Of a stretch of 35,861 bases of DNA, positions 7,368 through 16,000 are shown one piece after another (positions within the stretch are counted from its first letter, which is position 1; every line of letters starts with the position of its first letter). This DNA is from an uncultured Acetatifactor sp. (GTDB taxonomy: Bacteria; Bacillota; Clostridia; Lachnospirales; Lachnospiraceae), in assembly GCA_910585015.1 (NCBI GenBank), contig CAJUCT010000037.1:1-35861 (forward strand), read 5' to 3'. A program made the position numbers and the translations under genes. The notes under the pieces are model-generated. The model ran no database searches, was not told the DNA's origin, and saw only the letters and a program-made list of their open reading frames with translations.

Positions 7368-8528
7368 TTAAGTGAGTAGATTTTCTTGATGCCAATACTG
7401 GAAGCTCATATAATAATACGTCTTGTCTTCTGCAAATTCAAGAAGTTCCGTGTCTACCCGATCCTCAATGAGATCAGCAACCGAAGGGATATAGGGACAT
7501 TCCTTGCAGACTGATACTGGCGATATGTTGATCTCGCTAAAATGCTTCCTTCGTTCAGCGACTTGAGTATCAGAGAGAACTTTTGCTTCCTTCTTCACTC
7601 TGTTTCCCGTGACAAAATCACTATAACTGAGCATCTTCTTTAGTCGCTTTTCCTTCCTAGGAAACTCACTCTTTATTAAGGCTCTCATAACTTCCTTAGA
7701 TACCATTGCGCCCGGAAAGAATACCTGTGAAAAATAAGTGTCAAATACCCTTGTAGCATCATTTGTAACTGCCAAAAGGATTTCAGCAAGTCTTTCACAA
7801 GACATATCTTCCTCTGCTCCATAGTCGTCTTTTAGCCGTTTATACAGTAGGCTTATCTCAAAGCGCAACAGGCCACATTCTCCAATTTGTTCAACTTCAT
7901 CTTTGCATTTATCTAAGATCAAACCTCTCTTTTTGTTGTATACTTTTGCTCCAATGTGTTGATTCTCGTTTTTGAACATCATCGAATCTTCCAGATGCCA
8001 GTGTACAACATAATCATCATGCACCCTCGGATTATAGAGATGGTATCCATATTTTTTTATGGATTTTTTTAACGCCTTGATTATTTCTTGTGAATATAAA
8101 TCTGACGGAGTAAGCAGGTCTTTTGTCAAATCAACACGCCATAGAAATGTATCAGACAGTATATTTACATCCGACTTTTCTTCGATCACCTTAACGAGTG
8201 TTTCTAACTCTTTGCAGGCTTTTTCAATCTCCACCTTATCTGTTAGGCCCCCTAAATTTACGCCAGGATTTACCAATTTTGCAGGTGTTATATATATTAT
8301 CATCATAAAAGGGTAATGTGTTTTATTTAATTCCCATTGCTTGACTTTCTTCGGAACTGGTTTAATTTCTATCCTTAGTCCGAAATGTTTATAGAGTTGC
8401 AGTACCCAAAATTTTTTATCATTATCTCCATCATAAAAAAAGGCTTTCTTATCATAATTAGCCTTAAACGCTTCTACTTCATCCTTCTCACAAAATCTTA
8501 TCAGGCTAAGCGTATGGATGAACTTCAT
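7368..8528 (-). CDS. Putative replication initiation protein (Rep_trans/RstA-like)
   Basis: This 386-aa protein has scattered features of the Rep_trans / phage RstA replication-initiator families: FLWRVDLTKDL near residue 148, AKVYNKKRGL near residue 210 and GLLRFEISLL near residue 240. These proteins nick one strand with a tyrosine to start rolling-circle replication. I cannot identify the catalytic tyrosine with certainty. Near the C-terminus CKECPYIPS could bind metal. AGGAGGTACATT precedes the ATG. It is divergent from an HTH gene across an AT-rich repeat region, a usual layout for a Rep gene, its origin and its regulator. The whole gene is more AT-rich than the 9-27 kb part of the window. 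The assignment is moderate. Confidence 0.5.
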   Translation of the reverse strand: MKFIHTLSLIRFCEKDEVEAFKANYDKKAFFYDGDNDKKFWVLQLYKHFGLRIEIKPVPKKVKQWELNKTHYPFMMIIYITPAKLVNPGVNLGGLTDKVEIEKACKELETLVKVIEEKSDVNILSDTFLWRVDLTKDLLTPSDLYSQEIIKALKKSIKKYGYHLYNPRVHDDYVVHWHLEDSMMFKNENQHIGAKVYNKKRGLILDKCKDEVEQIGECGLLRFEISLLYKRLKDDYGAEEDMSCERLAEILLAVTNDATRVFDTYFSQVFFPGAMVSKEVMRALIKSEFPRKEKRLKKMLSYSDFVTGNRVKKEAKVLSDTQVAERRKHFSEINISPVSVCKECPYIPSVADLIEDRVDTELLEFAEDKTYYYMSFQYWHQENLLT

Positions 8529-8586
8529 AATGTACCTCCTAAAAACTTTGCTATCAATACATTATCGAATGCTTTTATATAATGTG

Positions 8587-8648
8587 TTTGTTAATTATTA
8601 AAAATTATTTTTCATTAACATAATAGTAATAATCTTTGTTAATAATTA
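8587..8648. repeat. AT-rich region with spaced TGTTAAT repeats (candidate origin/operator)
   Basis: TTTGTTAATTATTA (8587-8600) and TTTGTTAATAATTA (8635-8648) are near-identical direct repeats. ATTAACA (8614-8620) is the same core inverted, midway between them. The cores are spaced about 24 bp apart, in very AT-rich DNA between the Rep-like gene and the divergent HTH gene. Confidence 0.5.
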
Positions 8649-8810
8649 TATCTATTATCTGATTTACGATATAAGAATAATAGTGAAAGAAGCCCATAAA
8701 TTATGCAAAAAATACTGTATGGGGAAAGGGGTATCCTATGTATCTATGAGAGGAAAATATATGGTGGAAATTATACATATATAAGATGATTCGTAAAGGA
8801 GGGTGTCATA

Positions 8811-8984
8811 ATGAACAAAGACCTACTTACTATAAATGATCTCTGCGATGAACTCGGCATAGGAAAAAACACTGGTTATAATCTTTTGAAAAGCAAAGTA
8901 ATCAAATCTAAAAAAGTTGGGAAACGATACCTTGTCCATCGTTCCCAATTAGATAAGTACATTGAAACAATAAAGGGCAAATAG
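8811..8984 (+). CDS. Excisionase-type helix-turn-helix protein (57 aa)
   Basis: This short protein reads as a MerR/excisionase-like winged HTH: LLTINDLCDELGIGKNTGYN forms the helix-turn-helix, and KKVGKRYLVHRSQLDKYIE forms the wing and last helix. Proteins of this kind bind direct repeats near att sites or origins, and act as excision factors or plasmid/element regulators. A strong AAAGGAGGG lies 8 bases before the ATG. It is the same length as, and similar in layout to, the HTH protein at 27909. No tyrosine recombinase lies next to it, so a regulatory role on the divergent Rep-like gene is as likely as an excision role. Confidence 0.8.
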   Translation: MNKDLLTINDLCDELGIGKNTGYNLLKSKVIKSKKVGKRYLVHRSQLDKYIETIKGK

Positions 8985-9019
8985 TTTTATCAAATCTTGT
9001 GGTTGTTTGAACGTTTCTA

Positions 9020-9048
9020 TTGACATTTCTTTCTGCTTTCTGTATAGT
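9020..9048 (+). promoter_or_regulatory. Promoter of the 66-aa coiled-coil gene
   Basis: TTGACA (9020-9025), a 17-base spacer and TATAGT (9043-9048) lie about 30 bases upstream of the ATG at 9079. Confidence 0.75.
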
Positions 9049-9078
9049 AAACGTATCTTGTTTATGGAGGTCTTAACT

Positions 9079-9279
9079 ATGCGAGCGAGAAAAACTGTTG
9101 ATGAACGTATTGCCCTGCTTGACCAAAAAATCGAAAAAAAGAAGGCCGAACTTGACGCTTTGGAGGCACAGAAACAAAAGCTGCTCCACCCTATCAACAT
9201 GAAAACCGTAATGGCAAAAGCAAAAGAAGCCGAGCTTACACCAGAGGAAATTGCTGAAAAGCTTGGCATTGAAGTGTGA
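9079..9279 (+). CDS. Small coiled-coil protein (66 aa)
   Basis: The sequence begins with RARKTVDERIALLDQKIEKK and continues as a charged heptad-like helix to about residue 38. A short TPEEIAEKLGIEV tail follows that looks like half of an HTH. The start at 9079 is chosen because GGAGG lies 8 bases upstream and the promoter at 9020-9048 would place an earlier start in untranscribed DNA. Proteins with this charged-helix plus EEIAEKLGI layout are frequent on clostridial mobile elements as small accessory proteins. The function is unknown; a DNA-binding or oligomerising accessory is plausible. A strong terminator follows immediately. Confidence 0.75.
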   Translation: MRARKTVDERIALLDQKIEKKKAELDALEAQKQKLLHPINMKTVMAKAKEAELTPEEIAEKLGIEV

Positions 9280-9283
9280 TACG

Positions 9284-9329
9284 ATTACGCACCACCTATG
9301 ATTTTCTGCAAACATAGGTGGTGCGTAAT
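9284..9329. terminator. Bidirectional terminator
   Basis: A 17-bp perfect stem pairs ATTACGCACCACCTATG (9284-9300) with its complement at 9313-9329, with a 12-base loop and T residues following. It separates the convergent coiled-coil and resolvase genes. Confidence 0.85.
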
Positions 9330-9344
9330 TTCATTATGTCTGAC

Positions 9345-9899
9345 TTACTTTATACTGGCTTTGACCCTTCGGTAAAATGTTGTCTTGCTCATTTTCAATA
9401 TCCGCATAGCTTCAGCCGCCGTAATTTCGCCCCGGTTCCACTGTCCAGCTACACGTTCAAAATCCGGGGGTTGCGTGGCCTTTCGTCCAGTGTACTTTCC
9501 CTGCTCCTTGGCAATAGCGATACCCTCCCGCTGACGTTGCAGGATATACTCTCGTTCCAGTTCCGCCACGGCCCCAAAGATGGTCAGCATAAATTTTCCG
9601 GTGGGCGTGGTCGTGTCGATGGCCTCCTTTTTGCTGACGAACTCAACGCCCTTGGCTGTCAACCTCTCTACCAGATCCAGCAGGTCACGGGTGTTTCTGG
9701 CGAACCGGCTGATGCTCTCCACGATCACGGTATCCCCACGGCGAACGTATTCCATCATCCGTTGCAGCTCTGGCCTGTTGGTGTTCTTGCCGCTCATGCG
9801 GTCTATGTAGACTTCATCCACACCCAGGGATTCCATTAAGACTTCCTGACGGATAGTGTTCTGCTCCTGGGTGCTCACTCTAATGTAGCCGATATTCAT
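9345..9899 (-). CDS. Small serine recombinase (resolvase/invertase family)
   Basis: This 184-aa protein has the resolvase fold: GYIRVST with the nucleophile Ser9, ESISRFARNTRDLLDL, then AELEREYILQRQREGI (the long E helix). It ends with an HTH, ITAAEAMRILKMSKTTFYRR. The length is that of Tn3-type resolvases and Hin-type invertases, which catalyse recombination between short dyad sites. The ATG at 9899 follows AAAGGCGGTGG; a GTG at 9917 would overlap the ribosome binding site and is less likely. It lies 18 bp downstream of the PP-loop gene and is probably translated from the same mRNA. Possible target dyads lie in the leader of that operon. Confidence 0.93.
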   Translation of the reverse strand: MNIGYIRVSTQEQNTIRQEVLMESLGVDEVYIDRMSGKNTNRPELQRMMEYVRRGDTVIVESISRFARNTRDLLDLVERLTAKGVEFVSKKEAIDTTTPTGKFMLTIFGAVAELEREYILQRQREGIAIAKEQGKYTGRKATQPPDFERVAGQWNRGEITAAEAMRILKMSKTTFYRRVKASIK

Positions 9900-9917
9900 T
9901 TGACCACCGCCTTTCAC

Positions 9918-10760
9918 TCAAAATCCATTCCAAACAGATCTTCCCTGATACATAAAGCACTCTGCATCGTTGCAATCTGTCGGCGTCAAATCCTCGATCC
10001 GCTTTCTGCTCCGGGAAATGAACAGGTCAGAATCCATCGGAGGCTTGGGGGTCTTGTCTCTCAGCAGATGATCCACGGCCACGATCTCTTGGTAGGTCTT
10101 AGGCTCATTATTGCGGATATACTGGAAGAAGTAGTTCCTATGAAATGGGCAGAACGCACACGCACTGGCCTTGGTGTCCAGGCCCCAAACTTCTAAAATA
10201 TATTTGTAGTTGTCTGCTCTCGTCAAACCCATCTCCACCAGAGGAAACTTGTTTACAAACAGCTTATGGGGGTTTTCATGGCAGCGTCGGGATTCTTCCG
10301 CACTAAACCCCATGTGCATCTCATGGGCCTTCACATCCTCAGCTTTGAGCCACTGGCCCTTCTTGTAGCCCAGCAGTTCCCAGCGGACATACTTTGTGAT
10401 AGCATTTACCTTGTAATCCAAGGTACAGTTCCGGGGCATCCGTGACTTATGACCATCTTCTTTCAAGGTCCACCACGGGATACTGATAGCTCTCCGCTCT
10501 CCAAAGTTTTGTGTAAAATCCTGATATAGCGGCGTATCTAAAACATGAAAGAAAATCCCGGCGCTCTCACAGGAACGCCGGGTAAACTCCATCTGCTCTT
10601 TGACCCAAGGAGGTTCCAGCCCTAAGTCACAGAAAATTACTGCGTCATAGATCGGGACCAGCGGATACGGTTTCTTCTTCTTTTTGCATACAGCGTTTTC
10701 ACAGCTCATAAGAGCCAATGCGGTAGACTGCATCCCGGCTCCAAAGGATAGTATCTTCAT
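9918..10760 (-). CDS. PP-loop ATPase, PAPS-reductase-like family
   Basis: The N-terminus SFGAGMQSTALAL is a PP-loop pyrophosphate-binding motif of the phosphoadenosine phosphosulfate reductase / ATP pyrophosphatase superfamily. DAVIFCDLGLEPPWV follows, then CTLDYKVNAI and a cysteine cluster ACAFCPFHR. The cysteines may bind iron-sulfur or zinc. Such proteins on phages and integrative elements are annotated as PAPS-reductase-like but probably modify nucleotides or sulfur carriers rather than assimilate sulfate. The substrate here is unknown. AAGGAG precedes the ATG. The resolvase follows directly. The leader upstream contains a four-part self-complementary region that could attenuate transcription. 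Confidence 0.85.
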   Translation of the reverse strand: MKILSFGAGMQSTALALMSCENAVCKKKKKPYPLVPIYDAVIFCDLGLEPPWVKEQMEFTRRSCESAGIFFHVLDTPLYQDFTQNFGERRAISIPWWTLKEDGHKSRMPRNCTLDYKVNAITKYVRWELLGYKKGQWLKAEDVKAHEMHMGFSAEESRRCHENPHKLFVNKFPLVEMGLTRADNYKYILEVWGLDTKASACAFCPFHRNYFFQYIRNNEPKTYQEIVAVDHLLRDKTPKPPMDSDLFISRSRKRIEDLTPTDCNDAECFMYQGRSVWNGF

Positions 10761-10794
10761 ATTCAGTCTCCTTAGAAGGTAAATTTACGAAAAA

Positions 10795-10896
10795 GTCCCG
10801 TTAGGGTAAACTCTAATGGGACTATCAAAAAACGTCCCATTAGAGTTGGTTTTTGAGTTTTGGCACGTTCCAGACTTGAAACCGACCCTAATGGGA
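10795..10896 (-). promoter_or_regulatory. Four-segment self-complementary leader; candidate attenuator
   Basis: In minus-strand order there are four related segments: A (10896-10884, GTCCCATTAGGGT), B (10847-10834, AACTCTAATGGGAC), C (10822-10809, GTCCCATTAGAGTT) and D (10808-10795, TACCCTAACGGGAC). A can pair with B and is followed by GTTTTTTG. C can pair with D, with mismatches, and is followed by CTTTTTCG. B and C pair perfectly over 14 bp, which excludes both terminator-like hairpins. This is the architecture of a transcription attenuator ahead of the PP-loop/resolvase operon. At DNA level segments C and D form a 28-bp dyad the size of a resolvase crossover site. Confidence 0.65.
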
Positions 10897-10899
10897 CGC

Positions 10900-11385
10900 T
10901 TAAACGAAATCGGACGCACTCATTCCGGGTGCGTCACATGGATGGGCCGGGCTGTAATCGCCGTCTGCGCTGGACGGAGCCGGGGGATCATCGGTATCAT
11001 CACCTGTGGCCTCTCTGTACTGCTCCATATCCAGTCCAAAGTATTCTGCCTCGGTGTCCGACAGTTCGGCAACATCGGCCATGTAGCGGTAGGCTTCTTC
11101 CTCGCCATCCTCGATCAGCCCATCTTTCAGAAGCGTGGCGATCTCGCTCATTCTGGCCCAGGGAATATGCTTTTCGTTCGTCCGCATCAGGTAGTAGTCC
11201 AACGCCCTGAAAAGGGCCTCCGCTTTTGTCAGCTCAGAGAACGTACCGAAATCGTAGTAGCAGCACGTCCAGTCCCAGCTTCCGATTTTCTTGTCCAGGC
11301 CGCTTACAACGGCGTACTGCGTCATACTCTCACCACGCAGGATAAGAGCATACTGCCCGCTTTCTTCAATAAGAGTATATTTCAT
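10900..11385 (-). CDS. Uncharacterised 161-aa acidic protein
   Basis: No family is recognised. The N-terminus (MKYTLIEESGQYALILRGE) looks like two beta strands. A helical middle follows (LTKAEALFRALDYYLMRTNE), and the last 40 residues are low-complexity and acidic (YREATGDDTDDPPAPSSADG). Its start codon overlaps the stop of the preceding gene (TAATG), so the two are translationally coupled. It is the last of four co-oriented uncharacterised genes before the attenuator-like leader. A cytosolic accessory protein of the mobile element is the most one can say. Confidence 0.7.
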   Translation of the reverse strand: MKYTLIEESGQYALILRGESMTQYAVVSGLDKKIGSWDWTCCYYDFGTFSELTKAEALFRALDYYLMRTNEKHIPWARMSEIATLLKDGLIEDGEEEAYRYMADVAELSDTEAEYFGLDMEQYREATGDDTDDPPAPSSADGDYSPAHPCDAPGMSASDFV

Positions 11386-12050
11386 TATGATTCCTCCCCG
11401 GTTAATATGAACAGCGGCGTTACATCATAGTTACCATCTGCGGGTGAACAAATTCCCAGCACACGCATAACCTCTTTTTGGGCCTCTGGCAATAAATCAC
11501 TCAACATGATTTCAACTTGTGCAGGAGCATCCTCCAACTCGTCCACCGCAGAGGACGGATGCTGCCAGTCGCAGTACCAAAACAGACGCTTGGCCTTCTC
11601 TGCATCACCGCTACACTCGTCAATAAAATCCTGGCCTGTGTAGCAGTTGGATAAGACCTCGGAAAATTCCTCCGGGTCCGTAATCGGGCGGTCAAGAGGG
11701 ATATGGTTCAAGGTCACGTCAGGAACGTAGATAACCACATCCCCAGGATAGAATTTGTCAGCCTTGAAGATCTCGCACTCCTGGCCGGGGCCAAATGCCA
11801 AAAGGTCGTTGAGCGTATGGCCCTGCTGGAGCTGCAACCCCAACTCCTGCTTTGTCAGTATGCTGTTCTCCTTGTCCTGATCCAGTTCGAGGACTTCATA
11901 ATCTACGGTAACGGAATCATCGACATAGGAACCATCAGGAAGCGGAGTGTCAGGTCCCAGCGAAATGTTGATCGCTTCTTCGAGCGAGTTTGCTTCAATG
12001 TGACAGTGGCCGTACATCTGCCAAACAAGCGGTATTCTATAGGTATCCAT
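11385..12050 (-). CDS. Uncharacterised 221-aa protein
   Basis: No family is recognised. Residues from about 10 read as MYGHCHIEANSLEEAINISL, a compact alpha/beta start resembling small ligand-binding folds. An acidic linker and a segment FYPGDVVIYVPDV follow. There is no membrane segment. The ATG at 12050 has GGGGGTG seven bases upstream and leaves 14 bp to the previous gene; a start at 12074 would overlap that gene and lacks a clear site. It is part of the four-gene run starting at 12882. Confidence 0.7.
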   Translation of the reverse strand: MDTYRIPLVWQMYGHCHIEANSLEEAINISLGPDTPLPDGSYVDDSVTVDYEVLELDQDKENSILTKQELGLQLQQGHTLNDLLAFGPGQECEIFKADKFYPGDVVIYVPDVTLNHIPLDRPITDPEEFSEVLSNCYTGQDFIDECSGDAEKAKRLFWYCDWQHPSSAVDELEDAPAQVEIMLSDLLPEAQKEVMRVLGICSPADGNYDVTPLFILTGEES

Positions 12051-12064
12051 ACTTACACCCCCAT

Positions 12065-12526
12065 TCAGTTCCAAGGTTCTTCTCTGGAAAGCAGCGATGG
12101 GCTGGGGAAACTGCCCTGTGGATCATCCGTCCACCGTTCCTCCGGTTTGAGCCACATATAGCGACAGCCGAGGATATGCACCATCCTTACCCGGTCATAG
12201 AGACGGCAGAAGTGACGATCCTCTACGACCTGTGCATCGAACCACTCATTAAGTTCCGCAGCCGTGGCAAAGGTGCGGAGAAACGATGTTCCCGCACACA
12301 CCATGTACCGCTGTGTGAAATCCAGAAGCTGCTCCCGGACAAGTTCGTAGTCCACAGCCTGTTTCTCAGTCAGAGGTTTTTCGTATTCAATATAACCCCA
12401 GCAGTCACGGCCAGCTTCCCGGCAATATTGCCGCTTATCAAAGTTGACGATTTCTTTAACCTTGTTGCCCTCCGGTTTCGGGAATGTACCCGGCGCAACA
12501 GGGCGTTGTGTACTGTAGTATTTCAT
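12065..12526 (-). CDS. Uncharacterised 153-aa protein
   Basis: No family is recognised. It begins MKYYSTQRPVAPGTFPKP and includes RDCWGYIEYEKPLTEKQAVD and a long helix with Leu/Phe/Glu. Its start overlaps the upstream stop (ATGA at 12526-12523), so it is translationally coupled to the 119-aa gene. A longer upstream frame to 12598 is dismissed because it lies within the neighbouring gene and has no ribosome binding site. Similar proteins starting with an aromatic-rich strand and a CWGYIEY-like motif occur in clostridial elements beside DUF genes. The function is unknown. Confidence 0.7.
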   Translation of the reverse strand: MKYYSTQRPVAPGTFPKPEGNKVKEIVNFDKRQYCREAGRDCWGYIEYEKPLTEKQAVDYELVREQLLDFTQRYMVCAGTSFLRTFATAAELNEWFDAQVVEDRHFCRLYDRVRMVHILGCRYMWLKPEERWTDDPQGSFPSPSLLSREEPWN

Positions 12527-12882
12527 TTCTCCGAATTTACCTCCCAGCAGCCGATGTAGAGATATTCCCCGTAGCTGCCCTTCGGCGTTGCCTGACACAT
12601 AAAGGCTCCGTCCTCGGACTGAATCATTGCCAGGTCATTCCACTCATAAAAGCGGTTTTCTTTGGCAAGGCGTCTCAGTTCGGGCAGGGCCTTTTTGTTA
12701 ATCCAATCAAAGAACGCATCCTGATCCCTCTGGCTCCCATCCAGCCGCTCAAAGCTCTGGCGATCCGGCAGAAGGCACAGTATCTTTCCAGGGCCGCCAC
12801 TCTCTCGCTCAAGAATCGCCCTGGCACCCCAGTACATCTTCGGGGTAAAGTTCTCCGGGTAGTTTCCCCATTCGTGACTCAT
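12523..12882 (-). CDS. Uncharacterised 119-aa protein, first gene of the operon
   Basis: No family is recognised. Sequence features: MSHEWGNYPENFTPKMYWGA at the N-terminus, a basic helix (KKALPELRRLAKENRFYEW) in the middle and YGEYLYIGCWEVN near the end. GATAGGAGACTG precedes the ATG. A promoter at 12907-12934 lies just upstream, making this the first gene of the run to 10900. It has no signal peptide and is divergent from the surface-protein gene. Confidence 0.7.
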   Translation of the reverse strand: MSHEWGNYPENFTPKMYWGARAILERESGGPGKILCLLPDRQSFERLDGSQRDQDAFFDWINKKALPELRRLAKENRFYEWNDLAMIQSEDGAFMCQATPKGSYGEYLYIGCWEVNSEK

Positions 12883-12906
12883 AGTTTCAGTCTCCTATCC
12901 ACCTTA

Positions 12907-12934
12907 ATTTTATTTTATTCAGCTAGAATTTCAA
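12907..12934 (-). promoter_or_regulatory. Promoter of the 12882-10900 operon
   Basis: On the minus strand TTGAAA (12934-12929), a 16-base spacer and TAAAAT (12912-12907) lie about 25 bases upstream of the ATG at 12882. A purine-rich AAAGGAGGGAATC further upstream (about 12965-12953) has no start codon after it. Confidence 0.5.
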
Positions 12935-13083
12935 TATATTGTATTGATTCCCTCCTTTTATTTCAAATTTAACAATATTTTCGTTGACCTCCACGTTTCG
13001 GCAAATTTTGCTGTGATATTCTGTCATAATGCAAAGCTATAACTCACCATGGCCATGGGAGCAACAACACAGGAGGTACGAAA

Positions 13084-16000
13084 ATGAATATCACTCATGA
13101 CAAGCGGGGGCCGCACAACAGGCATCCCCACAGGCTTCACCTTCTGACCGCTCTGTTGGTTGCGGCAATGGTGATGATCCTGACCGTACCCGCCTTTGCA
13201 ACAGAGGCGGCGACAGGTACAAACACACCTGATACGGAAGTCTCCACTTTGGCACCTGATCTGACCGAACCCCTGACTGATGAAGAAGATGCGTTTCCTA
13301 ACGAAGCTGATCCAACACCAGCGCCGACCTCTGGCCCTGTATCAACTATTGAAGAATTGCTTGACGCTATTGCCCATGCCAACGAGAACGATGTGATTGA
13401 AATTGATTCCTTCATTCAGGGACCTTCTGAATTGGTACTCGGTCGTGCCGATTGCCCGGTAACGATTCGGCGTGCCTCGAACGATGCTTATTTAATGCTT
13501 GGGTCTGCACTGGAAGGGAATATCAAGGTACAAAACATTACATTTGATGGTACAGGGAGTCAAGATGCGTATAATTCGTTTGTCACATCCAATAGCCCTA
13601 CACAAATTTTTGAGAAGTGTAATTTTGTCAACTTCGTTGGCAGTTGTGCATTATTCACGGATGGAGATACTGTTGTAATTTCAGACTGCCATTTTTCCAA
13701 TAATATAGGGTTTATGGGGGCGCATTTATACACATGCGCACGCAAAGTAACCATTGAGAATTGTACGTTTACAGGCGGATTTGCCAGGGATTTCGGTTCC
13801 ATTTTGTTAGCCCCTAGAGAAGAAGCCTTCATGATTGGATGCACTGTTTCTGGAAATTCCGCAGAAAATCGAGGCGGTGGTATCTATGCTGGTGGGATGC
13901 TAACCATCACTGGAAGCAAGATTTACGGTAACACAACCAATGGTATTTCAGACGATATTACGTTGCCTGAATTGGGCCATTTGTTCTTGACGGACGATTA
14001 CGCCGCCTTGGTAGAACTATACAAACCTGATGGAGTAACTCCTAATAGGTGGACCGTAGATAGCCATATTCCGCGTGCCGGTATAGCCCCTTATCATACA
14101 GACATGGTTTTCTCCATGACCTTTGCAGATAATGAGCCGTCGCCCCCGCCCGTATCTTATCCTACTTCTGTAACGCTGGATAAATCAGAACTGACCCTTG
14201 ATGTTGGCGAGACGGACACATTGACAGCTACACTCTATCCCGAAGGCACAAATAGCAGCGTTCAATGGACAAGCAGTGATCCCGCTGTTGCCAGCGTTAC
14301 CGAGAGCGGTTTTATAACTGCGCACTCAACAGGGACAGCCGTAATTACAGCCACGGCAGCGGTTGGTAGAGCGTCTGCATCATGCCTTGTAAATGTCCAA
14401 GCCATGCCAGCCACAACCTATTCCATTAGCGTCAATGCCAGCCCCGTAGAAGGCGGAGAGGTCAGAAGTAATGGGCAGTACGAAAAAGGAACCAGCTTAG
14501 TGGTTATAGCCGTTCCCAATGAGGGTTTCCGTTTTCTGGCATGGACAGAAGCCGACACGCAAATCAGTACAGAAGCCTGTTTTACATTTACGGTGACGAG
14601 CGACCGAACGCTGACTGCAATCTTTGAACCTATCTCCGAGCCTACCCCTGGGCCTATCCCCAAGCCTACCTATACTATCACTACATCTGCTACCGAAGGC
14701 GGGACCGTCAGTGGTGCGGGAGAATATGAGCAAGGAAGTTCCGTAACGCTTACCGCCACACCAGAAAACGGGTATCTTTTCGTTGGGTGGACAGAAAACA
14801 ACGAACAAATTAGCACGGATGAAAGTTTCACTTTCATAGCGGATTGTGACCGAACACTCGTTGCTAATTTTGCACCTATCACCCAGCCCACTTATACCAT
14901 CAATACATCTGCTACCGTAGGAGGATCTGCCATCGGCGGGGGCAAATATGCGGAAGGGAGTTCTGTGACGCTTACCGCCACACCCGAAAGCGAGTATCTT
15001 TTCATAGGATGGACAGAAAATGGCGAACAGGTCAGCTCCGATGAAAGTTTTACTTTTGTTGTAGAGCAAGACCGAACATTCGTTGCTAACTTCGAGCCAA
15101 TATCCAATCCTACCTATACGGTTCAAGTCATTTCCACACAAGGCGGGACAGTAGAAGGCGGCGGCAGTTATGAAAAAGGAACATACATCATGGTGAACGC
15201 CGTGCCCGACAATGGCTATCGCTTTCTGTGTTGGGAAGAAGACGGTGAACAGGCCATCCCCGATGCAAATATTACTTTCATGGTATATCGCAACCGAACG
15301 CTTGTTGCCGTTTTTGAGCCAATTCCCAAGCCTGTTTATACAATTCAGGTCAATTCCACTCAAGGCGGGGCCATAGACGGTGGCGGTAGTTATACCGAAG
15401 GGGAATCTGTAACCGTGACTGCTACATCTGACGCCGGCTATCGCTTTCTGCGCTGGGAGGAAAACGGCCAACAGGTTTCCACAGAAGCCCGATATTCCTT
15501 CACAGCAGAAGCGAATCGGACGTTGGCTGCTATTTTTGAGTTGATTGCGCAATCTACCCCAGGTTCGGTATATGAACCCCCATATATCTCAGGGACACCA
15601 ACTACATCTTATCGCCCAGGCGGTAAGAATACCCAGCCTACCGTTACTTCTCTGGCAGTACAAAAAGAAGTTCAGACACCCAAGCTGACTAATGGAAAGG
15701 CTGTGCTAATCGCTCCCGATGATCTGTTTTGGGAAGGATATAAAGCAGGTCAGGATAACGGCACAAAAACTATCACACGGGCAGACTTGGCTCAACTTGT
15801 CTATTCCATGATGGATGATGAGAGCCGGAAAATCTATGGAGCGGCCCACTCCCCCTTTCGTGATGTAACGCATGGGGCGTGGTACGAAGCGGCGGTTGGT
15901 GCCATGCTGGACACCGGGATCATGGTTGGGTGCGGAAATGATCTATTTTGCCCGGATCGTACATTGACATGGGGTGAATTGCTTACGGTGTTTGCTCGGT

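Noticed and set aside
14497..15552. A 351-codon minus-strand frame
   Set aside because: It is the mirror of the InlB-type repeats of the surface protein; its own repeats only reflect those of the real gene.
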